DNA of 64,000 nt from Alkaliphilus peptidifermentans DSM 18978 (GTDB lineage Bacteria > Bacillota > Clostridia > Peptostreptococcales > Natronincolaceae): NCBI RefSeq assembly GCF_900101495.1, contig NZ_FMUS01000004.1, positions 124,001 through 188,000 of the forward strand, given 5' to 3'. Position numbers and translations under genes: made by a program. The notes beneath the pieces were generated by a model that worked only from the letters and a program-made list of their open reading frames with translations, searched no databases and was not told where the DNA came from. Of this stretch, positions 35,579 to 42,786 are shown piece by piece (position 1 is the stretch's first letter; each line of letters starts with the position of its first letter).

Positions 35579-35716
35579 TTATAATTCATTTTGATCCTTT
35601 TCGTTGCAACAATTGCTATTTTCTTTGGTTTTCCTAGAGCTACCACAGCAACCCCCACCTCGTATCATCCTAAAAAGAATAAACACTACAAGAGCAGCAA
35701 TTATATAATTATCCAC
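35579..35716 (-). CDS. FeoB-associated-type Cys-rich membrane peptide
   Basis: A 45-aa frame from a GTG at 35716, with AAGGATG upstream. It has a hydrophobic span (DNYIIAALVVFILFRMI), then GGGCCG and a polar tail with a second CC pair (NSNCCNEKD). This is the layout of FeoB-associated Cys-rich membrane proteins (small, N-terminal TM, GGGCC). No feoB is in the window. An inverted repeat (35831-35846) and the DUF2933 terminator lie upstream. Confidence 0.7.
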   Translation of the reverse strand: MDNYIIAALVVFILFRMIRGGGCCGSSRKTKENSNCCNEKDQNEL

Positions 35717-35830
35717 AATTATCATCCTTTCTTCATATATTAAATAATATTATCCATTTGAATTTTATCAAATTTACCTTGTTTTTTTAGAAGTATTAAA
35801 GAAGAAAATTGAGACATATACCACTTCCTT

Positions 35831-35846
35831 TGTAGTATATGCTACA
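35831..35846. promoter_or_regulatory. Inverted repeat TGTAG-N6-CTACA, copy C
   Basis: TGTAGTATATGCTACA, about 115 bp upstream of the Cys-rich peptide gene, with the same arms and spacing as copies A and B. Confidence 0.5.
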
Positions 35847-35850
35847 ATTA

Positions 35851-35883
35851 GTTTTAAAAAACAAGAGAACCAACCGGCTCTCT
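35851..35883 (-). terminator. Terminator after the DUF2933 gene
   Basis: An 8-bp stem with one G-U pair (AGAGAGCC / GGTTCTCT as read on the minus strand) and a 4-nt loop is followed by TGTTTTTTA. It ends the LDCC-DUF2933 transcript. Confidence 0.7.
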
Positions 35884-35907
35884 CATATTTCTATTTTATC
35901 CATTTAA

Positions 35908-36141
35908 CTATTTACTTTGAGGATTCTCCTGATGGCAATCACCTTTTTTGCCTTTAAACATGAAGAACATCATTCCAATATGCATAAGTGGACATATTAA
36001 AATCATTGCGAAGGGTGCTAATCTAGTCAAAGGCCCCAGCTCGATTCCAAACCTCGGTATTGCTAATATAAGCAGTAAGGGTATTAAACAACATAAAATC
36101 ATTAAAATTCCGTGTTTTTTTCCATGTTCATTATGATTCAT
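35908..36141 (-). CDS. DUF2933 small membrane protein
   Basis: 77 aa with His-rich ends (NHNEHGKKHG; GDCHQENPQ) and two hydrophobic segments. This is the pattern of DUF2933 proteins, which often lie near metal-efflux or heavy-metal genes. It begins 17 bp after the LDCC-type gene, so both probably belong to the sigma-54-driven transcript. Function unknown; metal binding is suggested by the His and Cys content. Confidence 0.75.
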   Translation of the reverse strand: MNHNEHGKKHGILMILCCLIPLLLILAIPRFGIELGPLTRLAPFAMILICPLMHIGMMFFMFKGKKGDCHQENPQSK

Positions 36142-36158
36142 ATCAAAACAGCTCCTTT

Positions 36159-36278
36159 TTATTTATTTTTTTTGTTTTTACTTTTATTTAGATCACAGCA
36201 ATCCATCTTTTGATCCCCAAAATTACTCTTATTCGCATTTCCAATTGATTTCAACAGTTTCATAAACCACTTTTTCAT
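36159..36278 (-). CDS. LDCC-motif-type putative metal-binding peptide
   Basis: A 39-aa frame from the ATG at 36278 with AGGAGTG 5 nt upstream: MKKWFMKLLKSIGNANKS, then FGDQKMDCCDLNKSKNK. It matches the small clostridial family annotated as LDCC motif putative metal-binding protein (LDCCDLNKK), with Met in place of Leu. It is first in a two-gene unit with DUF2933, 63 nt below a sigma-54 promoter. Confidence 0.72.
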   Translation of the reverse strand: MKKWFMKLLKSIGNANKSNFGDQKMDCCDLNKSKNKKNK

Positions 36279-36350
36279 ACAAACACTCCTTACATCTACT
36301 AGTTTTTGATATTATTTAATAACCTCCCTCTTTTCATAACTAAATATTAA

Positions 36351-36367
36351 TGCAAACCTTATGCCAA
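36351..36367 (-). promoter_or_regulatory. Sigma-54 promoter of the LDCC-DUF2933 unit
   Basis: The minus strand reads TTGGCAT-AAGGT-TTGCA with exact GG-N10-GC spacing, the same form as at 30055-30071. Predicted start near 36341. Confidence 0.65.
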
Positions 36368-36411
36368 CTTTTATAAAGCTCTGTATTTCTTAAAAATTTA
36401 AATTACTAGTA

Positions 36412-36452
36412 AATAATATGATCCACCAGCTAAGCTGGTGGATCATATTATT
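36412..36452. terminator. Long perfect hairpin overlapping a stop codon
   Basis: A 19-bp perfect stem centred on TAA (arms include CCACCAGC / GCTGGTGG) spans the last codons and stop of the 91-aa gene and separates it from the LDCC unit. The core is the same as the hairpin at 336-360. The T-run is short. Confidence 0.65.
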
Positions 36453-36718
36453 GCAATACATTTTTTTTCAATATAACTGAATATCTTATTTTGTTCTTCC
36501 TCTGTAAAATCATATCCATGAACAGCCATGCCATTATCGATTAGCTCCATATAGTCTAATTGATTATTTCCATCTTTTCTATAAACAGCCTGCACAACTG
36601 GGTCTGTTAACTCCCACCTATTGGCATCGTTACTGTTAATTCGTACCTTTAACAATACGTCAACAAAGCCTGCATCATATCTCACATTCTTAATTCCTTC
36701 AATATCCAAAATTATCAC
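36443..36718 (-). CDS. Hypothetical protein, 91 aa
   Basis: Not recognised. It is a soluble, acidic protein without membrane segments, cysteine clusters or known motifs except a single C-terminal Cys; the middle reads NRWELTDPVVQAVYRKDG. It is 17 bp downstream of the exonuclease gene and likely cotranscribed. The last codons lie in a long terminator hairpin. Confidence 0.6.
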   Translation of the reverse strand: MIILDIEGIKNVRYDAGFVDVLLKVRINSNDANRWELTDPVVQAVYRKDGNNQLDYMELIDNGMAVHGYDFTEEEQNKIFSYIEKKCIAII

Positions 36719-36735
36719 CTCAATAATATTGTTGC

Positions 36736-37338
36736 TTAGTTTTCATATTTTATTTCATGTATTTTGCTATTTTCATTATTAAAGGCTTTTAGAACTTTAG
36801 ATGTGTAAATTGAATCATTTAGAGCTTTATGAAACTTATTATCCACGTCGATATTAAACATTTCAACCGCTTTTTTTAACCCTATCTGCATTCCTTTTGG
36901 TAATTCAAGATATTCCATACACATTCTTTGTATGTCGCAATATCTCTTAATCCAATTCATTTCTATTTTGAAAAATTCACAATTCCTTTTAAGTTCCTTT
37001 ATATCATCCTGTCCCCAAGAACACAGTATAAAGTCATCATCCTCTATCCATCCTTTAAAGGATTCAATAGCATCCTCCAATGATATCCCATCTAATAAAT
37101 CTTCTTTAGTAATACCTGTCTTTTGCTTTACTTTAGGATGAACCTTTATATATAATTGTGGTTTAACAAACATTTTGAAGGTATCAATAACATCAAACTC
37201 TGAATTTACTTTTACTGCGCCAATTTCAATTATTTCTTGAGGACATAGTGGATTTGTATTTCCTCTCATCAGCTTCTTTGTTCTTCGGTCAATTTTAAAT
37301 GCTGAATTAAACTCCAAATCAAAAATAATATATTTCAT
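36736..37338 (-). CDS. DEDDh-type 3'-5' exonuclease (DnaQ/ERI-1-like)
   Basis: A 200-aa protein with the exonuclease motifs: Exo I FDLEFNSAF (Asp, Glu), EIIEIGAVKV, Exo II with Asp in CSWGQDDIKELKRNC, and Exo III HKALNDSIYTSKVL (His, Asp). It resembles KapD/ERI-1-type enzymes, which trim RNA or DNA 3' ends. It stands alone, not in a polymerase, and the substrate is unknown. Confidence 0.85.
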   Translation of the reverse strand: MKYIIFDLEFNSAFKIDRRTKKLMRGNTNPLCPQEIIEIGAVKVNSEFDVIDTFKMFVKPQLYIKVHPKVKQKTGITKEDLLDGISLEDAIESFKGWIEDDDFILCSWGQDDIKELKRNCEFFKIEMNWIKRYCDIQRMCMEYLELPKGMQIGLKKAVEMFNIDVDNKFHKALNDSIYTSKVLKAFNNENSKIHEIKYEN

Positions 37339-37352
37339 ATAATATCACCTGC

Positions 37353-37661
37353 TCATTCTACGGTTTTTAAAAATAGTTTTTCTTCAAATCCTCCTCTTTT
37401 CCCTTTTTTATCTAATCTAATCTTTTCAAAGTCAGAATAACTAACATTCTTATGCTTTAATATAGCATGAATCACCTCTACTAAATCTGCCAACTCATCA
37501 ACACTGTTGTCTTCTAGGTATTCATTTAATTCTTCCTGTAGCTTTAAATTTAAGCATTTCAAATACTCCTCATCATTTAACTTCTCTATGGTAAATTTTT
37601 TCCCACTTTTCTCTATTATCTCAGGTATTCTATCCCTTATTAATTTATTATAAATTATCAT
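37353..37661 (-). CDS. MazG-superfamily pyrophosphohydrolase-like protein
   Basis: 102 aa with YNKLIRDRIPEIIEKSGKK at the start and the acidic EELNEYLEDNSVDELADLVEVIHAI, matching the all-alpha NTP pyrophosphatase motif (EExxE...ExxD) of phosphoribosyl-ATP pyrophosphatase/MazG-like house-cleaning enzymes. Precise substrate unknown. It precedes the exonuclease by 14 bp. Confidence 0.82.
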   Translation of the reverse strand: MIIYNKLIRDRIPEIIEKSGKKFTIEKLNDEEYLKCLNLKLQEELNEYLEDNSVDELADLVEVIHAILKHKNVSYSDFEKIRLDKKGKRGGFEEKLFLKTVE

Positions 37662-37987
37662 AAGAAAAATATCCTCCCAATTTAAATTGTCTACTATATT
37701 TTACTATAATATTAAACTATTGCAAAACTTCTTTACTAACAATGGTTAATCATCTGTAATCTTATGAAAGCAATATTTCATCCCAAAACTGTTTGCTTTT
37801 ATAGGTTTCATGTGTCCTCACCATCATCAACTAATAAAGCGAAAAGCAGCTATTATGTAATAAAATGAAACTAATCTAATAAAGAAAACACCTTCTTATG
37901 GAATATTGATAATAAACATTCTCTTAAGAAGGTGTTTAACATTGGTTTTAACAGTTCGGTTCAATGGTTTTGTATATTATTTCGTTT
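37662..37987. other. Intergenic region before the MazG-like gene
   Basis: It contains the yebC terminator (37886-37937) and otherwise AT-rich sequence with no supported ORF. A promoter for the MazG-like gene should be here but was not distinct. Confidence 0.5.
37886..37937 (-). terminator. Terminator after yebC
   Basis: A 13-bp perfect stem (AAACACCTTCTTA / TAAGAAGGTGTTT) encloses a 26-nt loop and is followed on the minus strand by a TTTTCTTTATT tract. Confidence 0.75.
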
Positions 37988-38707
37988 TTACTCCACTTCA
38001 TTCCAATTATGATGAACCTCTTGAACATCATCATTGTCCTCAAGCATATCTATTAGCTTATTCATTTTTTTAATGTCGTCACCCTGTAGTGCTACCTCTG
38101 TTTGAGGGATGTATGCTATGTCGGCACTGAAAAAGCTAAAGCCTTCTGCTTGCAATGTATTTTTTACAGTAATGAAATCCTCTGGAGTTGTTATTATTTC
38201 GTATGCTTCTTCAGCAGGAATAAAATCTTCAGCCCCTGCTTCGATTGCCATCATCATTAATGTCTCTTCATCAATAGAATCATCCTTTTCTATAATGATC
38301 TGACCTTTTTGATCAAATAGAAATGCTACACATCCTGATGTTCCTAAATTACCTCCATTTTTGTCAAAGGCATGTCTAATTTCTCCAGCTGTTCTATTTC
38401 GATTGTCTGTTAATATTTCCAGTATAACGGCCACACCACTAGGTCCATAGCCTTCATATGTTATATGCTCAAAGCTGTCTCCTCCAAGGTCACCAATTCC
38501 CTTTTTGATTGCTCTATCTATATTATCGTTTGGCATATTTGAAGCTTTAGCCTTATCAATTGCAGTTTTTAGTTTAGCATTATACTCAGGATCTCCTCCG
38601 CCTTCTCTAGCTGCTACAGTGATTAACCTTGCCATTTTTGTATAGATTTTTGCTTTTTTTGAATCTTGTTTATTTTTTCTGTCTACTATATTGCCGATCC
38701 GTCCCAT
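37988..38707 (-). CDS. yebC: YebC/PmpR (TACO1) family protein
   Basis: A 239-aa protein with the family start ([26 protein letters not shown]), [35 protein letters not shown] and [23 protein letters not shown]. Long annotated as a transcription regulator; the family has more recently been connected with translation of proline-rich stretches. A stand-alone gene with its own terminator. Confidence 0.96.
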   Translation of the reverse strand: MGRIGNIVDRKNKQDSKKAKIYTKMARLITVAAREGGGDPEYNAKLKTAIDKAKASNMPNDNIDRAIKKGIGDLGGDSFEHITYEGYGPSGVAVILEILTDNRNRTAGEIRHAFDKNGGNLGTSGCVAFLFDQKGQIIIEKDDSIDEETLMMMAIEAGAEDFIPAEEAYEIITTPEDFITVKNTLQAEGFSFFSADIAYIPQTEVALQGDDIKKMNKLIDMLEDNDDVQEVHHNWNEVE

Positions 38708-38838
38708 GAAATATCCTCTCCTTATCTACCTCTTACTCTGTTATATATATATCATGTATTAATTCTTTAAATAACCTTATAGAATCAACAAAGGCAAATC
38801 TATTTTAGCATAATTTATAATCATATGCAATTTTTTCG

Positions 38839-39582
38839 TTATATCTCTGGAAAGGGAGGCATCACTCTTTTATGCTCTGATATTCTATGTAACCTTTCAA
38901 TGATTTCAAGATCTTTTTTAGGTATTTCTTTGCCTTCAAGGTGTGCGTCTATTAGTGAATAGGTGGTTCCCATTTCTTCTTCATCTGTTTGACCTTCCCA
39001 CAAACCTGCAGAAGGCTCACGATCAAGCACCTCCTTAGGTACACCTAGAGCTTTCGCCCATTCATAAACTTCATATTTTTTTAAAGTGGCTATGGGTAGT
39101 ATATCTACTCCTCCATCACCATATTTTGTAAAATAGCCCGTATATACTTCAGCAGCATTATCAGTACCTGCAACTAAATAATTCAATTGATTTGCTATAC
39201 CATATAGTGTGGTCATTCTTAATCTAGCTCTAAGATTTGCATCTGTTATTCTTCGATTTTTTTCTTCAAATAAGTTTTGTTGCAATAGAGAATCAAATAT
39301 TTTAGATAACATTTCAGAATGCTCCTGAGTAAGGTCAATAGTCATGTTTTTGATTCCCGCTTTCTCTGCTACCAACCTTCCATCAATAACATCCTTAGGA
39401 CTGCTTTTTATAGGTAATATTACACCTAAAGAATTTTCTGGGAAGGCTTTTTTTATTAAATTTGCTACTACAGCAGAATCAATACCTCCAGAAATTCCCA
39501 CAACAATACCCTTTGTACCAGATTCTTCTACCTTTTGCTGCAGCCAAGCAACAACCTTTTCTATTTTTCTTTCTATACTCAT
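38839..39582 (-). CDS. nadE: Ammonia-dependent NAD+ synthetase
   Basis: The last step of NAD synthesis: adenylates nicotinic acid adenine dinucleotide and amidates it. At 247 aa it lacks a glutaminase domain and so uses free ammonia. The PP-loop ATP motif GISGGIDSA is at about residues 28-36. Further signatures are RARLRMTTLYGIAN, VAGTDNAAEVYTGYFTKYGDGGVDI and EPSAGLWEGQTDEEEMG. Confidence 0.96.
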   Translation of the reverse strand: MSIERKIEKVVAWLQQKVEESGTKGIVVGISGGIDSAVVANLIKKAFPENSLGVILPIKSSPKDVIDGRLVAEKAGIKNMTIDLTQEHSEMLSKIFDSLLQQNLFEEKNRRITDANLRARLRMTTLYGIANQLNYLVAGTDNAAEVYTGYFTKYGDGGVDILPIATLKKYEVYEWAKALGVPKEVLDREPSAGLWEGQTDEEEMGTTYSLIDAHLEGKEIPKKDLEIIERLHRISEHKRVMPPFPEI

Positions 39583-39667
39583 TTATGTAAGCAGCTCCTT
39601 TCCGTACATTTAACCAACCCTCTCTACACAAAAGATTGGTGGAATATTTAATAATATATTATACCAT

Positions 39668-39696
39668 AAAAATAAGCCCCTTTTAAGGAGCTTATT
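39668..39696 (-). terminator. Terminator of cysK
   Basis: A 12-bp stem with one G-U pair (AATAAGCTCCTT / AAGGGGCTTATT on the minus strand) is followed by TTTATGG, just past the cysK stop codon. Confidence 0.7.
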
Positions 39697-39701
39697 CTTA
39701 A

Positions 39702-40625
39702 TTAATCTTCAAAGTTAAACAAGGCTGTGGTTAAATATCTTTCTCCATTGGATGGTATAACAACAACTACATTTTTCCCTTTACCTAAGTCCTTTGCAAC
39801 CTTTAATCCTCCTAAGATTGCAGCACCAGATGATATCCCTACTAAAATCCCTTCAGTTGAAGCAACCTTTCTTGCCATTTCCATAGCAGAATCATCATCA
39901 ATTGTCATAATTTCATCAATTACATCAGTATTTAATATTGACGGAATAAAGCCTGCGCCAATACCTTGTATTTTGTGGGGTCCTGGTTGGCCTCCTGATA
40001 ATACTGGGGATTTGTCAGGTTCTATTGCTACAATTTTTATATCCTTATTCTTCTTCTTTAATACCTCTCCCACACCTGTTATGGTACCACCAGTACCTAC
40101 ACCTGCTACAAAGGCATCAATCTTCCCATCCATCTGTTTCCATATTTCTTCTACTGTTGTTTCTCTATGAGTTTGAGGATTAGCGAGATTTTCAAACTGC
40201 TGAGGCATAAAGTAATTGTTTTCCTTAGATAGTTCTTCAGCCTTCTCGATAGCTCCCTTCATTCCTTTTTCACCAGGAGTTAAAATAAGCTGTGCACCAT
40301 ATGCCTTTAGAAGCTTTCTTCTCTCTATACTCATTGTATCAGGCATTACTAATATAATTTTATATCCTTTTGAAGCTGCTATCATTGCTAAACCAATACC
40401 TGTATTACCACTGGTGGGCTCAACAATTACTGAGCCTTCCTTTAATTGACCCTCTTCTTCAGCCTTTTCTATCATACTGAGTGCTATACGATCCTTAACG
40501 CTAGAGCCAGGATTGTAAAATTCAAGCTTTAAATATATGTCAGCCATATCCTTTTCAATAATCCTATTTAGCTTAACTATAGGTGTTTCACCAATTAATT
40601 CATAAATGAAATTCACTTTTTTCAT
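39702..40625 (-). CDS. cysK: Cysteine synthase A (O-acetylserine sulfhydrylase)
   Basis: Makes cysteine from O-acetylserine and sulfide with PLP. In the ~307-aa protein the PLP lysine is Lys44 in GSSVKDRIA. The substrate loop is [16 protein letters not shown], the phosphate loop [13 protein letters not shown], and [11 protein letters not shown] and [12 protein letters not shown] follow. The ATG at 40625 has GGAGTG 6 nt upstream. A perfect vegetative promoter lies upstream, and the divergent gene pair is a TSUP permease that may move a sulfur compound. Confidence 0.96.
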   Translation of the reverse strand: MKKVNFIYELIGETPIVKLNRIIEKDMADIYLKLEFYNPGSSVKDRIALSMIEKAEEEGQLKEGSVIVEPTSGNTGIGLAMIAASKGYKIILVMPDTMSIERRKLLKAYGAQLILTPGEKGMKGAIEKAEELSKENNYFMPQQFENLANPQTHRETTVEEIWKQMDGKIDAFVAGVGTGGTITGVGEVLKKKNKDIKIVAIEPDKSPVLSGGQPGPHKIQGIGAGFIPSILNTDVIDEIMTIDDDSAMEMARKVASTEGILVGISSGAAILGGLKVAKDLGKGKNVVVVIPSNGERYLTTALFNFED

Positions 40626-40669
40626 TATTATCACTCCATTTCCGACTATTTTGATATGTATTTAAGACT

Positions 40670-40698
40670 ATTATATGTAACACTTCAATAAATGTCAA
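40670..40698 (-). promoter_or_regulatory. Consensus sigma-A promoter of cysK
   Basis: TTGACA, exactly 17 nt and TATAAT on the minus strand, a perfect match. Start near 40662, giving a leader of about 37 nt, too short for a T-box or S-box riboswitch. Confidence 0.9.
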
Positions 40699-40770
40699 TT
40701 AAATGATCATGAATATTTATTTTTTTTGTGGATAAATTAATTTTAAAGTTTTCAATGAGGTGACCTCCAT

Positions 40771-41133
40771 ATGCGTACATCCTATTGGTTTAAAATTGCA
40801 GCTGTTGGTATGGTTGCCGGAATAATTAATGGACTTTTTGGTGCTGGTGGTGGCACCATCATTGTGCCTGCATTGTATTTTGTTTTCGGTGTGTCTCAGC
40901 ACAAATCTCATGCAACAGCCATATCTATAATCCTTCCCTTTGCTTTGGTTAGCAGTTATATATATTATAAAAGCGGATTTGCTGCCCTTGACGTAACTTT
41001 AAAGATTATTTTAGGTGGCGTAGTAGGTAGTTATATAGGATCTAAATGCCTCTGTCTGTTTTCTGCCAACTACTTGAGAAAAATTTTTGGGTTATTTATG
41101 ATTCTAGCAGCCTTAAGGATGGTGTTTTCGTGA
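40771..41133 (+). CDS. TSUP (TauE/SafE) family permease, first half
   Basis: 120 aa with about four membrane segments. The family motif GLFGAGGGTIIVPALYFVFG is near the N-terminus and HATAISIILP follows. TSUP permeases are normally 240-270 aa with two such halves; here each half is a separate gene. The gene ends with a TGA that overlaps the GTG of the next gene, so the two are translationally coupled. Divergent from cysK, which suggests sulfite, sulfoacetate or another sulfur anion as cargo, though this is not shown by sequence. GAGGTG lies 8 nt before the ATG. Confidence 0.85.
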   Translation: MRTSYWFKIAAVGMVAGIINGLFGAGGGTIIVPALYFVFGVSQHKSHATAISIILPFALVSSYIYYKSGFAALDVTLKIILGGVVGSYIGSKCLCLFSANYLRKIFGLFMILAALRMVFS

Positions 41134-41495
41134 TTTTAATATTATTAGGTTTAATATCTGGTTTCATAGGTGGCATGGGTATTGGGGGAGGTACCATCTT
41201 GATACCAGGTCTTATATTTATCACTGATCTTAAGCAGCAAACAATTCAAAGCATTAACCTTATTTCCTTTATCCCAGTCGCTATTATTGCCCTTTTTGTC
41301 CATACTAAAAACAAGAATGTTGATTATAAGGTTGGAGTACCCATTATAATATTTGGTTTACTGGGGGCGTGGTTTGGTTCTAGTATTGCCTTGAAAATCC
41401 CCTCTGATACTTTGAAAAAACTCTTTGGTGTTTTTCTATTGATTATGGGAATATATGAGTTCTTTTATAAGGTAAAAGAAAAAAAGAACAGCTAA
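41130..41495 (+). CDS. TSUP (TauE/SafE) family permease, second half
   Basis: About 121 aa with four membrane segments and the repeated motif GFIGGMGIGGGTILIPGLIF, homologous to the first half. The longer frame from 41046 is an out-of-frame extension through the upstream gene; the GTG at 41130 overlapping the upstream TGA gives a clean membrane-protein start (VILILLGLISGF). The two products probably assemble as a heterodimer equal to one full-length permease. Confidence 0.85.
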   Translation: MILILLGLISGFIGGMGIGGGTILIPGLIFITDLKQQTIQSINLISFIPVAIIALFVHTKNKNVDYKVGVPIIIFGLLGAWFGSSIALKIPSDTLKKLFGVFLLIMGIYEFFYKVKEKKNS

Positions 41496-41507
41496 AAAAG
41501 CTGTTCT
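41473..41507 (-). terminator. Terminator of the CoA-binding protein gene (minus), overlapping the TSUP stop
   Basis: A 9-bp stem (AGAACAGCT / AGCTGTTCT, 41485-41507) is followed on the minus strand by TTTTTTTCTTTT. On the plus strand no T-run follows, so it mainly serves the minus-strand gene. Confidence 0.75.
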
Positions 41508-41533
41508 CAGATCGCTGAAAAAATTTCATCTTT

Positions 41534-41938
41534 TTATGATTCTTTACTATCTAGAGCAACAAGTACACAGTCATAATATACATAATTAAAGCCATATTCT
41601 TCTGCCTTATCAATTACAGCTTCATCGAAGGTTCCGGGTTGAAACCAAACATATTTTATTCCCAAGCTATGTATTTCGTCTAGCATAGATAGGGTTACCT
41701 TAGGATTTACTACCATGTTAACACATTCAGGTATTAGAGGTAGCTCCTTTAAGCTTTTGTATAGCCTTTCACCTTCAACCTCATCATATTTAGGATTAAC
41801 ACCATATACTTCATAATTATGACTCTTTAGCTTATTAAATATTTTGTAGCCAAATTTTTCTGGTACTGGTGTTACACCAACCACTGCCCATGTTTTTTTA
41901 GCAAGCATTTCTAATTTATTTTTTTCTACATTATCCAT
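41534..41938 (-). CDS. CoA-binding domain protein (YccU family)
   Basis: A 134-aa Rossmann-fold protein. TWAVVGVTPVPEKFGYKIFNKLKSHNYEVYGVNPKY and VNMVVNPKVTLSMLDE match the CoA_binding_2 domain of succinyl-CoA-synthetase-like proteins. It is a stand-alone domain; function in the cell is unknown. Confidence 0.88.
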   Translation of the reverse strand: MDNVEKNKLEMLAKKTWAVVGVTPVPEKFGYKIFNKLKSHNYEVYGVNPKYDEVEGERLYKSLKELPLIPECVNMVVNPKVTLSMLDEIHSLGIKYVWFQPGTFDEAVIDKAEEYGFNYVYYDCVLVALDSKES

Positions 41939-41985
41939 TCTACCGCCTCCTAAGTCTATATTTATATACCCTAAAATCTATAGCA

Positions 41986-42639
41986 TTACTCTTCAAATAT
42001 TATCTTCCCATTAAGCTCAGTTAAGTATTCCATTTGACCTTCCCTTATCTCACATCTATTATTGGTCCAATCAATAGCTTTTCCTTTAAAGCTCTCAACT
42101 TCGCTATTCTTAACATATATATGTAAGGCTACATCCTCTTGATAAACAATTTCCTTTATTATAAACTCATTTTGCATAATATCATTTTGAATTTTTCCCA
42201 AAAGGGTATAGTCAACATTAAGTATAATAAGCCTATACATTATTTTAGTTACAATTTTCCCAGCATCCAAGGCAATTTTAGCACCTTTGGTATAGGCTCT
42301 AACAAGACCTCCGGCTCCCAACTTAATGCCTCCAAAATATCTTGTTACTACAACTACTACATTTCGTAGGTCTTCCTTCCTTATTACTTCTAATACTGGT
42401 ATCCCAGCGGTTCCTGAGGGTTCTCCATCATCACTATATCTTTGAATTTCATTATTAAAGCCTATTACGTAACCATAAACATTATGATTTGCATCTCTGT
42501 GCTTTAATTTAATATTTTTTATAAACTCAAGTGCTGCCTCTTCAGAATTAACTGGAGAAGCATATCCAATAAATCTTGATCTTTCTATTGTTATTTCATC
42601 AATATGTGAATTAAGAATAGTTTTATAAACTTCTGCCAC
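41986..42639 (-). CDS. YigZ / IMPACT family protein
   Basis: A 217-aa protein with the UPF0029 N-terminal domain (RSRFIGYASPV, LKHRDANHNVYGYVIG, RYSDDGEPSGTAGIPVLEVI, VVVTRYFGGIKLGAGGLVRAY) and a C-terminal DUF1949-type ferredoxin-like domain. The family is related to eukaryotic IMPACT; its bacterial role is unclear. Confidence 0.94.
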   Translation of the reverse strand: MAEVYKTILNSHIDEITIERSRFIGYASPVNSEEAALEFIKNIKLKHRDANHNVYGYVIGFNNEIQRYSDDGEPSGTAGIPVLEVIRKEDLRNVVVVVTRYFGGIKLGAGGLVRAYTKGAKIALDAGKIVTKIMYRLIILNVDYTLLGKIQNDIMQNEFIIKEIVYQEDVALHIYVKNSEVESFKGKAIDWTNNRCEIREGQMEYLTELNGKIIFEE

Positions 42640-42745
42640 ATTATCACTGCCTTTTATTTTTGGAATTATTATACCATAAACTACATAAAGACATCAAAAC
42701 TCTTCATTATTTATCCACTTATATCGCACGCTCCAAAGCAATAAA

Positions 42746-42768
42746 AAAGAAGCAGCAAAAGCTGCTCC
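42746..42768 (-). terminator. Terminator of the Nudix-like gene
   Basis: The hairpin AGCAGC-AAAA-GCTGCT (42751-42766) is followed on the minus strand by TTCTTTTTTATT. Confidence 0.7.
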
Positions 42769-42786
42769 CATTTTAAAAAAATCATC

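Noticed and set aside
40635-40770. T-box or S-box riboswitch ahead of cysK
   Set aside because: The consensus promoter leaves a leader of about 37 nt, too short for either, and no conserved elements were seen.
41046-41129. N-terminal extension of the second TSUP gene from an ATG at 41046
   Set aside because: It overlaps the first TSUP gene in another frame and has no hydrophobic or conserved character; the GTG at 41130 gives the family start.
41485-41507. Terminator for the plus-strand TSUP genes
   Set aside because: The hairpin has its T-run only on the minus-strand side, so it was assigned to the convergent CoA-binding protein gene.
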